Shown here piece after piece: positions 47,785 to 58,471 of a stretch of DNA of 64,000 nucleotides (positions within the stretch are counted from its first letter, which is position 1; each line of letters begins with the position of its first letter). Position numbers and translations under genes: made by a program. Under the pieces are notes generated by a model that was not told the origin of the DNA, ran no database searches, and worked only from the letters and a program-made list of their open reading frames with translations. The stretch is from Citrobacter amalonaticus (GTDB taxonomy: Bacteria > Pseudomonadota > Gammaproteobacteria > Enterobacterales > Enterobacteriaceae), in assembly GCF_018323885.1 (NCBI RefSeq), contig NZ_AP024585.1, positions 186,001-250,000 on the forward strand, read 5' to 3'.

Positions 47785-47874
47785 CGCCAGGTAAGCGCTA
47801 CACACTGTTAAGTCGGTACGTGTAGCGCCACCCGGCAGTAATGCTTTATCCCCTTCTCATTGAGGAGGGGATAA
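47785..47874 (+). repeat. Two hairpins between dppA and dppB
   Basis: GGTAAGCGCTACAC (47790-47803) pairs with GTGTAGCG-CCACC (47820-47832), a REP-like element. TTATCCCCTTCTC (47846-47858) pairs with GAGGAGGGGATAA (47862-47874) with one wobble. Together they can protect the dppA 3' end and lessen read-through to dppBCDF. Confidence 0.65.
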
Positions 47875-47935
47875 GATTTGTGAGCAATACAGACTCACGG
47901 TTCCAGGCCGTGTGTCATTAGAGAGAATCCGGGTT

Positions 47936-48955
47936 ATGTTGCAGTTCATTCTCCGACGTTTGGGACTCGTCATCCCCACGTTTATCGGTATCACTCTTCT
48001 CACCTTTGCTTTTGTCCATATGATCCCCGGCGATCCGGTAATGATCATGGCAGGTGAGCGTGGTATCTCCCCTGAGCGTCATGCTCAACTGTTGGCTGAA
48101 CTCGGTCTCGATAAGCCGATGTGGCAGCAGTACCTCCATTACATCTGGGGGGTTATGCATGGTGATTTAGGTATCTCGCTGAAAAGCCGTTTACCGGTGT
48201 GGGACGAGTTCGTGCCTCGCTTTAAAGCGACGCTGGAACTGGGTGTCTGCGCCATGATTTTCGCTACCGCCGTGGGGATTCCCGTGGGCGTGCTGGCCGC
48301 CGTTAAGCGCGGTTCCATTTTCGATCATACTGCTGTTGGCCTGGCGCTGACCGGCTATTCCATGCCGATCTTCTGGTGGGGCATGATGCTGATCATGCTG
48401 GTCTCCGTGCAGCTCAACCTGACCCCCGTCTCCGGGCGCGTGAGCGACATGGTGTTCCTTGATGACTCGAACCCGTTGACCGGTTTTATGCTGATCGACA
48501 CCGCAATCTGGGGTGAAGAGGGCAACTTTATTGATGCTGTGGTGCATATGATCCTGCCCGCGATGGTGCTTGGCACCATCCCTCTGGCAGTGATTGTGCG
48601 AATGACTCGTTCATCAATGCTGGAAGTGCTGGGCGAAGATTACATCCGTACCGCGCGTGCCAAAGGGTTGACGCGTATGCGCGTCATCATTATTCACGCG
48701 TTGCGTAACGCCATGCTGCCGGTGGTGACCGTGATTGGTCTACAGGTGGGAACGCTGCTGGCGGGCGCCATTCTGACCGAAACCATTTTCTCGTGGCCTG
48801 GCCTTGGGCGCTGGCTGATTGATGCGCTGCAACGTCGCGATTATCCGGTTGTGCAGGGTGGGGTGTTACTGGTGGCGACGATGATTATTCTCGTCAACCT
48901 GCTGGTCGACCTGCTGTACGGCGTGGTGAACCCGCGTATTCGTCATAAGAAGTAA
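47936..48955 (+). CDS. dppB: Dipeptide ABC transporter permease DppB
   Basis: 339 residues from MLQFILRRLGLVIPTF, as in E. coli; eight upstream codons are open but not conserved. About six membrane helices are visible, with the EAA loop EDYIRTARAKGLTRMRVIIIHALRN contacting the ATPases. It pairs with DppC to form the channel. The start follows AGAGAATCC with a modest ribosome site. Confidence 0.97.
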   Translation: MLQFILRRLGLVIPTFIGITLLTFAFVHMIPGDPVMIMAGERGISPERHAQLLAELGLDKPMWQQYLHYIWGVMHGDLGISLKSRLPVWDEFVPRFKATLELGVCAMIFATAVGIPVGVLAAVKRGSIFDHTAVGLALTGYSMPIFWWGMMLIMLVSVQLNLTPVSGRVSDMVFLDDSNPLTGFMLIDTAIWGEEGNFIDAVVHMILPAMVLGTIPLAVIVRMTRSSMLEVLGEDYIRTARAKGLTRMRVIIIHALRNAMLPVVTVIGLQVGTLLAGAILTETIFSWPGLGRWLIDALQRRDYPVVQGGVLLVATMIILVNLLVDLLYGVVNPRIRHKK

Positions 48956-48964
48956 GGGGCCATC

Positions 48965-49867
48965 ATGTCACAGGTTACTGAAAATAAAGTTATTGCTGCG
49001 CCGGTGCCGATGACGCCGATGCAGGAGTTCTGGCACTATTTTAAACGCAACAAGGGCGCTGTGGTGGGGCTGGTGTACGTCGCGATCATGATCCTGATTG
49101 CGGTATTCGCCAACTTCCTGGCGCCGTATAACCCGGCTGACCAGTTCCGCGATACCCTGCTGGCACCGCCGGCCTGGCAGGAAGGCGGCACGCTGGCGCA
49201 TCTGCTGGGAACTGACGACGTGGGCCGCGATATCCTGTCGCGCCTGATGTATGGCGCGCGTCTGTCGTTGCTGGTGGGCTGTCTGGTGGTGGTGCTGTCG
49301 CTGGTGATGGGCGTCGTGCTGGGCCTTGTGGCCGGGTATTTCGGCGGCATCGTTGATAACATCATTATGCGTATCGTCGATATCATGCTGGCGCTGCCGA
49401 GCCTGCTGCTCGCGCTGGTGCTGGTGGCGGTCTTCGGTCCCTCGATTGGTAACGCCGCGCTGGCACTGACGTTCGTGGCGCTGCCTCACTATGTGCGACT
49501 GACGCGCGCCGCTGTGCTGGTGGAGGTCAACCGCGACTACGTGACCGCTTCCCGCGTGGCGGGGGCCGGCGCGATGCGCCAGATGTTCATCAACATCTTC
49601 CCGAACTGCCTTGCGCCGCTGATCGTTCAGGCGTCGCTCGGTTTCTCTAACGCCATTCTCGATATGGCCGCGCTTGGCTTCCTGGGCATGGGTGCGCAAC
49701 CGCCAACACCGGAGTGGGGCACCATGCTCGCTGATGTGTTGCAGTTCGCACAAAGCGCCTGGTGGGTCGTGACCTTCCCGGGTCTGGCGATCCTGCTGAC
49801 GGTGCTGGCATTTAACCTGATGGGTGACGGTCTGCGTGACGCGCTCGATCCCAAACTGAAGCAGTAA
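48965..49867 (+). CDS. dppC: Dipeptide ABC transporter permease DppC
   Basis: 300 residues, as in E. coli. The N-terminal OppC-type segment is followed by about five more membrane helices and the EAA loop [25 protein letters not shown]. It starts 9 bp after dppB, preceded by AAGGGG. Confidence 0.97.
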   Translation: MSQVTENKVIAAPVPMTPMQEFWHYFKRNKGAVVGLVYVAIMILIAVFANFLAPYNPADQFRDTLLAPPAWQEGGTLAHLLGTDDVGRDILSRLMYGARLSLLVGCLVVVLSLVMGVVLGLVAGYFGGIVDNIIMRIVDIMLALPSLLLALVLVAVFGPSIGNAALALTFVALPHYVRLTRAAVLVEVNRDYVTASRVAGAGAMRQMFINIFPNCLAPLIVQASLGFSNAILDMAALGFLGMGAQPPTPEWGTMLADVLQFAQSAWWVVTFPGLAILLTVLAFNLMGDGLRDALDPKLKQ

Positions 49868-49877
49868 GAGGTTCGAG

Positions 49878-50861
49878 ATGGCGTTATTAAATGTAGATAA
49901 ATTATCGGTGCATTTCGGCGATGTTGGTTCCGAATTTCGCGCCGTAGACCGCATCAGCTACAGTGTGAATCAGGGCGAAGTGGTTGGTATTGTCGGTGAG
50001 TCAGGCTCAGGAAAATCGGTCAGTTCGCTGGCGATTATGGGGCTGATTGATTATCCAGGCCGCGTGATGGCGGAAAATCTGCTGTTCAACGGCCAGGACC
50101 TGAAGCGTATTTCTGAGAAAGAGCGCCGTAATCTGGTTGGCGCCGAAGTGGCGATGATTTTCCAGGACCCGATGACCAGCCTGAATCCGTGCTACACCGT
50201 CGGTTTCCAGATTATGGAAGCGATCAAGGTGCATCAGGGCGGTAACAAGCAAACCCGTCGTCAGCGGGCGATTGACCTGCTGAACCAGGTGGGGATCCCC
50301 GATCCGGCCTCGCGTCTGGACGTGTATCCGCACCAGCTTTCCGGTGGGATGAGCCAGCGCGTGATGATCGCGATGGCAATTGCCTGTCGACCGAAGCTGT
50401 TGATTGCCGATGAACCGACGACGGCGCTGGACGTGACCATCCAGGCGCAAATCATCGAGCTGCTGCTGGAACTGCAGCAGAAAGAGAACATGGCGTTGGT
50501 GCTCATCACTCATGACCTGGCGCTGGTGGCGGAAGCCGCGCACAAAATCATTGTCATGTACGCCGGTCAGGTGGTGGAAACGGGGGCGGCGCACGATATT
50601 TTCCGCGCACCGCGTCATCCTTACACCCAGGCGTTGCTGCGCGCGTTGCCGGAGTTTGCTCAGGATAAAGCGCGACTGGCCTCACTACCTGGCGTGGTGC
50701 CGGGGAAATATGACCGCCCGTTGGGCTGTCTGCTGAACCCGCGTTGCCCCTATGCAACGGACAAATGCCGCAGTGAAGAACCTGAACTGGCCCTGCTGGA
50801 TGGCGGTCGTCAGTCGAAATGTCATTACCCACTCGATGATGCCGGGAGGCCCACACTATGA
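49878..50861 (+). CDS. dppD: Dipeptide ABC transporter ATPase DppD
   Basis: 327 residues with Walker [12 protein letters not shown], signature [14 protein letters not shown], Walker [13 protein letters not shown] and the oligopeptide-type C-terminal domain. The C-terminus is rich in Cys ([19 protein letters not shown] and CHYPL), the pattern associated with an iron-sulfur cluster in some Dpp/Opp ATPases. The stop overlaps the dppF start by 4 bp (ATGA). Confidence 0.97.
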   Translation: MALLNVDKLSVHFGDVGSEFRAVDRISYSVNQGEVVGIVGESGSGKSVSSLAIMGLIDYPGRVMAENLLFNGQDLKRISEKERRNLVGAEVAMIFQDPMTSLNPCYTVGFQIMEAIKVHQGGNKQTRRQRAIDLLNQVGIPDPASRLDVYPHQLSGGMSQRVMIAMAIACRPKLLIADEPTTALDVTIQAQIIELLLELQQKENMALVLITHDLALVAEAAHKIIVMYAGQVVETGAAHDIFRAPRHPYTQALLRALPEFAQDKARLASLPGVVPGKYDRPLGCLLNPRCPYATDKCRSEEPELALLDGGRQSKCHYPLDDAGRPTL

Positions 50862-51871
50862 GTACGCATGAGGCCACCTCGCAACAACCGCTGTTGCAGG
50901 CGATCGACCTGAAAAAACACTACCCGGTGAAGAAGGGAATTTTCTCCCCTGAACGTTTGGTGAAAGCGCTCGATGGGGTCTCTTTTACCCTTGAACGCGG
51001 CAAAACGCTGGCGGTAGTGGGCGAATCCGGCTGCGGGAAATCCACGCTTGGCCGTCTGCTGACGATGATTGAAACGCCGACCGGCGGTGAACTGTATTAC
51101 CAGGGACAGGATCTGCTTAAGCACGATCCGCATGCGCAGAAACTGCGTCGGCAGAAAATCCAGATTGTGTTCCAGAACCCGTATGGTTCACTGAATCCGC
51201 GTAAGAAAGTGGGTCAGATTCTGGAAGAGCCGCTGCTGATCAACACTTCGCTGAGCAAAGAGCAGCGCCGTGAAAAAGCGCTGGCGATGATGGCGAAAGT
51301 GGGGCTGAAAACCGAGCATTACGATCGCTATCCGCACATGTTCTCCGGCGGTCAGCGCCAGCGTATCGCCATTGCCCGTGGGCTGATGCTCGATCCGGAT
51401 GTGGTGATTGCCGATGAACCGGTCTCTGCGCTCGATGTTTCTGTCCGTGCGCAGGTGCTGAACCTGATGATGGATTTGCAGCAGGAACTGGGGCTGTCCT
51501 ACGTCTTTATCTCCCACGACCTGTCGGTCGTCGAACACATTGCGGATGAAGTGATGGTGATGTACTTAGGCCGTTGTGTGGAGAAGGGGACGAAGGATCA
51601 GATCTTCAATAATCCGCGTCACCCGTATACCCAGGCACTGCTCTCCGCCACGCCGCGTCTGAATCCAGACGAACGCCGCGAGCGCATCAAACTGACCGGC
51701 GAGCTGCCCAGCCCGCTGAATCCGCCGCCGGGTTGCGCCTTCAACGCCCGCTGCCGTCGTCGCTTCGGCCCCTGCACCCAGTTGCAGCCGCAGTTGAAAG
51801 ACTACGACGGTCAACTGGTCGCCTGTTTTGCGGTTGACCAGGATGAGAACCCGCAGAAGACAGCGATCTGA
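50858..51871 (+). CDS. dppF: Dipeptide ABC transporter ATPase DppF
   Basis: 337 residues (E. coli 334). Walker [15 protein letters not shown], signature [14 protein letters not shown] and Walker [13 protein letters not shown] are intact, and a C-terminal Cys-containing segment ([17 protein letters not shown]) follows. It works as a heterodimer with DppD and is the last gene of the operon. Confidence 0.97.
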   Translation: MSTHEATSQQPLLQAIDLKKHYPVKKGIFSPERLVKALDGVSFTLERGKTLAVVGESGCGKSTLGRLLTMIETPTGGELYYQGQDLLKHDPHAQKLRRQKIQIVFQNPYGSLNPRKKVGQILEEPLLINTSLSKEQRREKALAMMAKVGLKTEHYDRYPHMFSGGQRQRIAIARGLMLDPDVVIADEPVSALDVSVRAQVLNLMMDLQQELGLSYVFISHDLSVVEHIADEVMVMYLGRCVEKGTKDQIFNNPRHPYTQALLSATPRLNPDERRERIKLTGELPSPLNPPPGCAFNARCRRRFGPCTQLQPQLKDYDGQLVACFAVDQDENPQKTAI

Positions 51872-51878
51872 CAAAAGT

Positions 51879-51935
51879 GCCGGATGGCGGCTTCGCCTTA
51901 CCTGGCCTACAAATTACCGTAGGCCAGGTAAGGCA
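51879..51935. repeat. BIME between dppF and yhjV
   Basis: GCCGGATGGCGGCTTCGCCTTACCTGGCCTAC followed by the inverted GTAGGCCAGGTAAGGC. These are two REP halves in opposite orientation between converging genes. Confidence 0.8.
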
Positions 51936-51936
51936 T

Positions 51937-53235
51937 TTACTCGATCAGCTTCAGTAGCGGCGACAAACAGAGCAAAACGCCGTACAGCAAAATCAGCCAG
52001 CTTTTCAGGCCGCGCAGTTTTTCCAACTGGCTGACTTTATAAATCAGGAAGAACGGAATCAGGCAGGAGACGATCCCGTACAGCGGGCTGCCGAGCTGGA
52101 AGAACACCAGCACGGAGACGCGGAACGAAACCCAAATCACCAGCGTGGTGACAATAAACGCGCAAATGCCCAGCGTAATGATGCGCGGAGGAATATTTCC
52201 GACGTTAACGATGCGCCCCAGTACATTCAAAATGATGCCCTTCATCGCCTCGTGGAACCCCAGGTAGATCCCAAAGAACGCCGTCAGCACCGCAAAGATA
52301 TTCAGCACCGTCGAGGTGATGTGGATAATCGGGCCTGGAATAACCTGTGCGGCTAACGCCAGCGCCGAAATGTTTTGCTCAAAGGCGGAGACCGCCTCCT
52401 CGTGGGTGATGGAGAAGGTAAACGAGAAGGAGAAAAACAGGATCACCGCAATGAGTGTGATATAGCTGATACGGTGCGTGCGAATCGCCATGCGGGTTGC
52501 CAGGAGTCTATCCCCTTCACGTTTGCGATAGGCAATATTCATCGGATTAAGAACCTGAATGAAGACTGCCGAAAAGAAGCAGAACGGAATGGTGAGCAAC
52601 ACATCGCGAAAGAATACCGAAGCTTGCGGGAAAGCGGTGATATTGCTCAGGTTCCAGTGTGGGATCATCGCCAGTCCAAACACCACGATGATACCGACTT
52701 TCACCACCACCATTGGGCCGGAGATTTTAAAAAGCAACTTCTCGCCGCCGGAGGCGATCGCCACCAGCGCCGCAAAAATTGCCACCTTGTAGATCAATGA
52801 CTGCGAAAGGTCGGCGTCAGTCAGACCGAAGGTGCGAATGTACGACGCGCTGTCGAACACCACGGAAAGCGAGTAAATAAATATGCCGTGGATAATCATC
52901 AGGAAGTAGATCACGCCAAGGAAGACGCCCCAGTTTTTCCCCAGGTAATGGCTGATGACATCGGTATAGTCGTTACAGGTTTCGCTCTCGGAGAGCGTTT
53001 TCAGGTAGATATCCTGCACGATCCAGGTGGCCGGATAGGCAATCAAAGAGGCAGTAATAAAGACCCAGATGCCTTTTAACCCAATCTGCACCGGCATTAA
53101 TACCGTTCCTGCGCCAATCGCCATGCCGATGCACAGCAACACCCAGCCAAAATCGTAGCGGGTAAACGGTAAACTCTGCGACGCCGGTTTGCCGGATACG
53201 CGGTGATCGGAAAGTGGTGATGTGTCGTGCTGCAT
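51937..53235 (-). CDS. yhjV: Amino acid transporter YhjV (HAAAP/STP family)
   Basis: 432 residues (423 in E. coli) from [12 protein letters not shown]; five residues upstream are open but not conserved. Eleven membrane helices are expected; the first, [22 protein letters not shown], holds the broken-helix GAG motif of serine/threonine transporters such as SdaC and TdcC. The substrate is unknown. The promoter must lie in the gap shared with the ldr remnant. Confidence 0.92.
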   Translation of the reverse strand: MQHDTSPLSDHRVSGKPASQSLPFTRYDFGWVLLCIGMAIGAGTVLMPVQIGLKGIWVFITASLIAYPATWIVQDIYLKTLSESETCNDYTDVISHYLGKNWGVFLGVIYFLMIIHGIFIYSLSVVFDSASYIRTFGLTDADLSQSLIYKVAIFAALVAIASGGEKLLFKISGPMVVVKVGIIVVFGLAMIPHWNLSNITAFPQASVFFRDVLLTIPFCFFSAVFIQVLNPMNIAYRKREGDRLLATRMAIRTHRISYITLIAVILFFSFSFTFSITHEEAVSAFEQNISALALAAQVIPGPIIHITSTVLNIFAVLTAFFGIYLGFHEAMKGIILNVLGRIVNVGNIPPRIITLGICAFIVTTLVIWVSFRVSVLVFFQLGSPLYGIVSCLIPFFLIYKVSQLEKLRGLKSWLILLYGVLLCLSPLLKLIE

Positions 53236-53492
53236 GGAGTCCCCTGCCAAAAAGTGCCGTCACGGCTTGATGACCGCGAGGGGACGCAATTCTACAGAAG
53301 AGTGTAGGTCTCTGCCAGTTGGCTGATTGCGAGGCGTCGCGCAAAGCGAAAGCATGTTGGATGTCGGGCCTGGCGGGTTATCGTAGAATCGGCGGTAAGC
53401 CGGTGTTTCCCGGTGAGGCGCAGCGTTGCGGGGGCTTACCTTGCACCTCAACGATAGCCGCGAACGGTTGCCATTGCAACACAGGCGGCGAT

Positions 53493-53725
53493 ATGGCGTT
53501 GACTCAGCCAGGCATGGCTTTCTGGCATGATTTATACCCGTCATACTTCAAGTTGCAGGTGCGTTAGCTGCGCTCGCTCACCCCAGTCACTTACCAGAGA
53601 AAGCTCCTGGGGATTCACTCCCTTGCCGCCTTCCTGCAACTCGAATTATTTAGGGTATAGCGGCTCCAGCCATTGCCGGTATCATTGCGGGTATGGTTGT
53701 GAACTGGCTACGTAGCAGGAAGTAA
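53493..53725 (+). pseudogene. ldrD: ldr-type (LdrD) toxin gene split by an ERIC element
   Basis: The 5' part reads MALTQPGMAFWHDL (53493-53534). The 3' part reads AAPAIAGIIAGMVVNWLRSRK and a TAA (53660-53725). Together they make a 35-residue Ldr-like peptide of the type I toxin family; E. coli LdrD has the same AFWHDLAAP core and a WLNKRK tail, and ldrD lies between bcsG and yhjV in E. coli, the same place. Between the halves sits a 127-bp ERIC element that shifts the frame; the broken product would end after 24 residues at FKLQVR. The toxin is therefore expected to be inactive. Confidence 0.88.
53533..53659 (-). repeat. ERIC (IRU) element, 127 bp, inside ldrD
   Basis: Ends TATACCC and GGGTATA, with the hallmark CTCACCCCAGTCACTTAC and AGCTCCTGGGGATTCAC core. 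The length equals the standard 127 bp, and the TA at its ends fits the known TA target duplication. Confidence 0.93.
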
Positions 53726-53768
53726 TGCGCTGATGGGCGTCTGCCTGCCGCAGTGGCAACATGCGCCC

Positions 53769-53805
53769 GAACCAGGCCGCAAGGGCGATCCTTGCGGCCT
53801 GGTTC
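53769..53805. terminator. Long perfect hairpin between ldrD and bcsG
   Basis: GAACCAGGCCGCAAGG and CCTTGCGGCCTGGTTC form a perfect 16-bp stem around GCGAT, ending directly before the bcsG stop; it serves converging transcripts. Confidence 0.75.
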
Positions 53806-53806
53806 G

Positions 53807-55486
53807 TTATTGCGGATATGGCACCCAGTCGCCGCCATTCAGACGGACGTACGGTTTGTCCTGATACTGGATAACCACCGCGTTGGCGTTTTCCGAGACC
53901 ACAGCCGTTTGTGGCAGGTTGCTGGTGAGTTTTGCCCAGTCCACGCTGTCTTCGGAGAAGATCTTACCGTCAAGCACGCGTACCACCAGATCAGAAATGG
54001 CCAGATAGCTACTTGGCTGATTAATGACGATCGGCGCACCCTGATGCGGCGCTTTCATGCCGAAGAATTTCACGCCAGCCGGGACGTTGGTGATCGAGGG
54101 GCTCGGAATATCACGCAGGCCAGAGACCTGCATTCTGTCGCCTTTCAGCGCGCCGCCGTGTTCCGGTACGACAACCACCATGACCTTACGACCCGATTTC
54201 TCCAGCTCGGTGAAGAACGCATCCAGTTCATCAAAGAATTTCTGTGCGCGCGCTTTGTAATCCGCCGTTTTACTGACGCCGGGATAGTGGTTACCGTCGT
54301 GGAGCGGCAGGGTGTTGTAGAAAGTGGCGCTACGGGAGTCCTTATCTTTTTCCGTGGTTTCCATCCAGCGCTGTAGCACGGCGGTGTCGTCATACACCGG
54401 GGAACCATCAAAGCCCAGCAGCGGCGCAGGTAAGCCTTTCTGATCCATCAGTTCAGCCTGCATGCCGCCATTTTCACGAACCTCTTTCAGGAAGCCGCCG
54501 AATTCGCCGTTATGGCCCATCATCAGGTGCTGCGTAAAGCCCAGTTTTGACAGGTTATCAAACAGATAGCATTCATTGCCTGCGGGTTGATACAGGTTCG
54601 TGTGCGAGGGCTGTCCGCAGCTGGCGCGTAGCAGGCGAATCGCCGCCGGGCCGCTGTACGACGTGGCGGAATTGAAGTGTTTAAACTGGATATCAAAGTG
54701 CGACCACAGCGGGTGCGACATCAGCCCTGCGGCTTCAATATCGGACCAGGAGAGTGAGCAGATATTGATGACTAACAGTTCAAACGGCTGCGCATCGGCA
54801 GGGAGCGCTGATGGGAAAGGCGTTTTGCGCTTCGCTTCCGCATTGTAGAACGTATTCAACCATGCGTTGAGATTCGCCGAGGTCGGCGGTGCGGTTTGTG
54901 CCGGGATATCACCAACGACCGGTGCTCCTCCAGCGGTCGCGACCGTTTCTGCTGCCGTACCGCCCGTGGTGGTCACCGTGGTCGTCGGTTGACCCGCCGG
55001 CCACAAAGAGAAACTCGGACCCGCCAGCGTCAGGACGTTCAGCCAGACCAGAATCGCCACCACGAAAGCGGTAACCCGAATCCATTGTGATAAAAACAGC
55101 CACGCGACCAACAGGACAAACATGGCGCCAATCATCTGCCAGTTGATAAAGCGCGTGGCAAGATCGAGTAAATAGTCCGTGCTAAAGCCTGCCACCTGCG
55201 AGCCCTGGCTCATAATACTTTCCGGACCTGGCAGCCAGGTGTCGTGCCAGAACAGAGCAAAACCGATCGGAATGGCGACCCAGTGACGCATGCGATGCAG
55301 GCTGTAACGCGGAATCGGCATCAGCAGGAAGGCCATAAAGACCAGATTCAGCAGCGGGTGAAAATTCAGATAGCCCGCCCAGAGCAGGCCGAACTTGACC
55401 AGAAAATAGAAGTTCCAGCCAGAAAGACCGCGCCAGTATTGCCAGAGAGGTGAAGGCAGTGATGCGTTTTGTGTTTGTTGAGTCAT
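53807..55486 (-). CDS. bcsG: Cellulose phosphoethanolamine transferase BcsG
   Basis: 559 residues, as in E. coli. Four or five N-terminal membrane helices (to about residue 155) are followed by a Thr/Ala/Pro linker and a periplasmic alkaline-phosphatase-fold domain. The nucleophile Ser278 (SATSYSGPA) and Cys243 (NICSLSWSD) are at the E. coli positions. It moves phosphoethanolamine from phospholipid to cellulose as the polymer leaves BcsA. The start overlaps the bcsF end by 4 bp. Confidence 0.96.
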   Translation of the reverse strand: MTQQTQNASLPSPLWQYWRGLSGWNFYFLVKFGLLWAGYLNFHPLLNLVFMAFLLMPIPRYSLHRMRHWVAIPIGFALFWHDTWLPGPESIMSQGSQVAGFSTDYLLDLATRFINWQMIGAMFVLLVAWLFLSQWIRVTAFVVAILVWLNVLTLAGPSFSLWPAGQPTTTVTTTGGTAAETVATAGGAPVVGDIPAQTAPPTSANLNAWLNTFYNAEAKRKTPFPSALPADAQPFELLVINICSLSWSDIEAAGLMSHPLWSHFDIQFKHFNSATSYSGPAAIRLLRASCGQPSHTNLYQPAGNECYLFDNLSKLGFTQHLMMGHNGEFGGFLKEVRENGGMQAELMDQKGLPAPLLGFDGSPVYDDTAVLQRWMETTEKDKDSRSATFYNTLPLHDGNHYPGVSKTADYKARAQKFFDELDAFFTELEKSGRKVMVVVVPEHGGALKGDRMQVSGLRDIPSPSITNVPAGVKFFGMKAPHQGAPIVINQPSSYLAISDLVVRVLDGKIFSEDSVDWAKLTSNLPQTAVVSENANAVVIQYQDKPYVRLNGGDWVPYPQ

Positions 55487-55674
55487 TTTTTCGTTGCCCT
55501 GGAAATCACCGTGCGGCGCAATGTTCCGGCCGGTTTAACATAACGAGGTTTTGCAAATAACAGCCGGGTCGTATTGCTGATCCGGCGCAGTGAATGGCGC
55601 GCCAGATACCCCAGCGGGAAGAAAATCAGTGCACAAACAACGATGATTTGCAGGATATCGCTGATAGTCATCAT
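55483..55674 (-). CDS. bcsF: Membrane protein BcsF
   Basis: 63 residues, as in E. coli. One membrane helix ([20 protein letters not shown]) with a basic cytoplasmic tail ([15 protein letters not shown]). It anchors or links BcsE to BcsG. Both ends overlap neighbours by 4 bp (bcsE stop/start and bcsG), a tightly coupled operon. Confidence 0.92.
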   Translation of the reverse strand: MMTISDILQIIVVCALIFFPLGYLARHSLRRISNTTRLLFAKPRYVKPAGTLRRTVISRATKK

Positions 55675-57230
55675 GATGAGTGCTCCGTTTCATCGTCCAG
55701 TAAGCGTAGCGGTTGTGGAATACGCCGCCACGTCTTGCCGTCATGCTCGGCATTGATGACGGGTTTCACGTTTTGGGTCAGCGGCAACGGTTGTCCCCAC
55801 TGTTCTGGCGCCAGTAAGCGCATCTGCACCAGCTCAGCGCTGATGAGATTATCTTCAAACCAGACCATGCGGTTAGAGAAGAGATCGCCGGTCGGGAGTG
55901 GGAAGATATGATTGAGCGCGGTATCGAGATCGTTGACGCGGCAAAACGACAAGAACAGCACCAGGCGGTTGCCGCCAATAGTGACGATATCGCCGGTACG
56001 GTGCGGGCGACACATCGTTAAGGCTTGTTCAACGCGGATACCCGGAACGGGCCGCAGCGCCACCATCACCCCTTTCCCGTCGGCAGGCAGCAGGGTGTTG
56101 CTCATCATGTTATTTACCGCTTCACAGAACACGTCCCATTTCTGGAAACCGCGCAGTTTCATCGGCTGGGTCATCGACAACAGCGTCGTGATATCTTCCG
56201 GCACGTAGCGACTAAATTGCTGACCCTGAACGCTTTCAATCAGCGTCAGACAGCGCGAGAGTGGCGCGTTCCACGGAATCACCATATTGGCACCGCAGCC
56301 TAATAGCAGGCGTTCGTCGGTGGCGCGCAGGCTGGCGATGTTTTCCCGCACAAGGATTTTCAGCGCGCTTCCGCGTTGGCGACGCAGAGTATGGATGCTC
56401 CGTGCCAGGGGCTCAATCTGGCTGTTTTGCTGAAGCGAAAAGATCAACGTTGCCGCCTGTGCGGTACGCGCCTCATTGAATAAAGCTTCATTATTATCGA
56501 ATAATTTCCAGTGCTCGGAGAGTGGCGGCGCCCCTTCCAGCACGGCGACATTACTCAGGATCTGCTTTTCATCGCTACGGGGCTGGATTTCTGCCTCTTC
56601 TTTTTGCACCAGTTCCCACTGCCCTTCATGATGGCGGACGGTGAGTTGCTGACGAGCGCTAACCCCTTTTTCATTACACCAGAAGGCAATATCAAACAAA
56701 TGCTGATCGCCCTGATAGCGCATACTGGCGAGGCCATAAAGCGAGCGATATTCCCCCATTAAAAGAGAGAATTGTTTATCGTTATTATTGCCGGGGTTAA
56801 GCACCACTACAGAACAGTGATGGAGACGCGTCCATTTATTCATTTTATCCAGCCACAGACGCAAACGTTCAGCTGGTATATTTTGCCAGCCGTTATTTGC
56901 GCAAATAAGAATGAATAAGTAATGCGTCGGGTCCACGGAACACAGCAAATCGCGGGTCATAAATTGTAGACCCTTTTCCGAATTTGGCATGGAAAATAAC
57001 TGAATTTTTTCCGGACCGTGAGATTCATCTAATTTGAATATCTTACCGGGATCGCTGCCCATGGAAATGCCCGCGACTTTTGCCGTCTCGGTCTGAAAGG
57101 CAATCGTTTGATTCGCCAGGCTGATAGCGTCTTCAACGCGATCGGTGTTAACCCACCAGACTCCGCCGGCTGGCATATGGCGTAGTTCATCCCATAATGA
57201 TGAGATGCCAATTGAAAATACAGGGTCCAC
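55671..57230 (-). CDS. bcsE: c-di-GMP-binding cellulose regulator BcsE
   Basis: 519 residues (523 in E. coli). It begins [16 protein letters not shown]. An N-terminal NTPase-like domain and a degenerate receiver precede the C-terminal GIL domain. The RxGD c-di-GMP motif is seen in [14 protein letters not shown]. It is needed for full cellulose output and recruits BcsQR. It heads the leftward bcsEFG operon, divergent from bcsR. Confidence 0.95.
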   Translation of the reverse strand: MDPVFSIGISSLWDELRHMPAGGVWWVNTDRVEDAISLANQTIAFQTETAKVAGISMGSDPGKIFKLDESHGPEKIQLFSMPNSEKGLQFMTRDLLCSVDPTHYLFILICANNGWQNIPAERLRLWLDKMNKWTRLHHCSVVVLNPGNNNDKQFSLLMGEYRSLYGLASMRYQGDQHLFDIAFWCNEKGVSARQQLTVRHHEGQWELVQKEEAEIQPRSDEKQILSNVAVLEGAPPLSEHWKLFDNNEALFNEARTAQAATLIFSLQQNSQIEPLARSIHTLRRQRGSALKILVRENIASLRATDERLLLGCGANMVIPWNAPLSRCLTLIESVQGQQFSRYVPEDITTLLSMTQPMKLRGFQKWDVFCEAVNNMMSNTLLPADGKGVMVALRPVPGIRVEQALTMCRPHRTGDIVTIGGNRLVLFLSFCRVNDLDTALNHIFPLPTGDLFSNRMVWFEDNLISAELVQMRLLAPEQWGQPLPLTQNVKPVINAEHDGKTWRRIPQPLRLLDDETEHSS

Positions 57231-57518
57231 AGCGTTCCTCGGGTCGCTATTTTATCTGTTTATCAGTTTACTAGCGAAAGCTCAGAAATAAACCTAACAT
57301 TGAAATTAAAACGTATCAGATTTAGCATGTGAATCGATTTGGCGAGCAAGAAGCCTTGTAACATCGGCCTTTCCGATTCCATGACGCGTATTTTCACGAA
57401 ACAACAAGACAGAAAATGAGCAACATCTGGCCTTGCCGAATTTCGGTGAGAACGAAGCGGAATGCGAAAAGAAAAAATGTTTGAAGCATGGCGAGTCTAT
57501 TCAAAGGGATAAAACAAA
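57231..57518. promoter_or_regulatory. bcsE-bcsR divergent intergenic region
   Basis: 288 bp with no gene; AT-rich near bcsE. It must hold promoters for both bcs operons. No binding site is clear enough to name. Confidence 0.5.
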
Positions 57519-57707
57519 ATGTCTGACAACGAACCCGGCACGCAAACTGATTCAACATTGGGCTATACCTTTCAAAACGACTTCCTGGCATTAAGCCAGG
57601 CTTTTTCATTGCCAGAATTTGATTACACTGATATTTCCCAGCGTGAACAGCTCGCCGCCGCGATTAAACGCTGGCCGCTGTTGGCTGAATTTGCGCAACA
57701 ACAATAA
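57519..57707 (+). CDS. bcsR: BcsR, small regulator of cellulose synthesis
   Basis: 62 residues, as E. coli BcsR (YhjR). It is acidic and soluble (SDNEPGTQTDSTLGYTFQNDF ... LPEFDYTDISQ). BcsR forms a complex with BcsQ that caps the synthase on the cytoplasmic side. It starts after AAGGG and precedes bcsQ by 11 bp. Confidence 0.93.
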   Translation: MSDNEPGTQTDSTLGYTFQNDFLALSQAFSLPEFDYTDISQREQLAAAIKRWPLLAEFAQQQ

Positions 57708-57718
57708 GGAAGCCGTGG

Positions 57719-58471
57719 ATGGCCATTCTGGGACTTCAGGGCATACGAGGCGGAGTGGGCACGACGTCGATCGCGGCTGCACTGGCCTGGTCATTGCAAT
57801 TATTAGGGGAAAACGTCCTGGTTGTGGATACCAGCCCCGATAATTTGTTGCGCCTGTCATTCAACGTCGATTTTTCTCATCGCGACGGTTGGGCCAGAGC
57901 GATACTTGATGGTCGTGACTGGCAGGAAGGCGGGATGCGTTATACCTCGCAGCTTGATTTGCTGCCGTTTGGTCAACTGACGGCGCAGGAGCGGGAATAT
58001 CCTGACCGCTGGCTGGAACGACTGGGCGGCATCGCGGCGGGCATCCGTGCGCTGAAAGAGAGTGGGCGTTACTCATGGATTTTACTGGATCTGCCGCCGG
58101 GTTCCGCGCCGTTAACCCGACAACTGGTCAATGAGTGCGACCACACGCTGGCGATTGTCAAAGCCGACACCAACTGCCATGTCCGTTTGCATCAGCAATC
58201 GCTGCCGGCGGGCGCGCATATTTTAATTAACGACTTACGTGTTGGCAGCCAGTTGCAGGACGATCTCTACCAGGTCTGGCTACAGAGTCAGCGTCGTCTG
58301 CTGCCGATGGTGATTCACCGCGATGAAGCGATGGCTGAGTGCATGGCGGTCAAACAGCCGTTGGGGGAATACCGCAGTGACTCACTGGCCGCAGAAGAAG
58401 TGCTGACGCTGGCAAACTGGTGTTTATTACATTACGCAGGTCAAAAAACTCCTGTCGGGAGCGCATCATGA
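57719..58471 (+). CDS. bcsQ: Cellulose biosynthesis ATPase BcsQ (MinD/ParA family)
   Basis: 250 residues, full length. The P-loop is the variant GIRGGVGTTSIAAAL, followed by VLVVDTSPDN and the Walker B-like WILLDLPPG. It places and activates the cellulose synthase with BcsR. The frame is uninterrupted, unlike E. coli K-12, where a premature stop in bcsQ blocks cellulose production. The stop overlaps the bcsA start (ATGA). Confidence 0.95.
   Translation: MAILGLQGIRGGVGTTSIAAALAWSLQLLGENVLVVDTSPDNLLRLSFNVDFSHRDGWARAILDGRDWQEGGMRYTSQLDLLPFGQLTAQEREYPDRWLERLGGIAAGIRALKESGRYSWILLDLPPGSAPLTRQLVNECDHTLAIVKADTNCHVRLHQQSLPAGAHILINDLRVGSQLQDDLYQVWLQSQRRLLPMVIHRDEAMAECMAVKQPLGEYRSDSLAAEEVLTLANWCLLHYAGQKTPVGSAS

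Noticed and set aside
48968..49954. A 328-codon open frame antisense to dppC
   Set aside because: Extreme His/Gln/Arg content and full overlap with dppC mark it as a shadow frame.
53319..53567. 82-codon open frame ending in the ERIC element
   Set aside because: Only its last part is the ldr 5' half read into the ERIC; the upstream part has no start signal or conservation.
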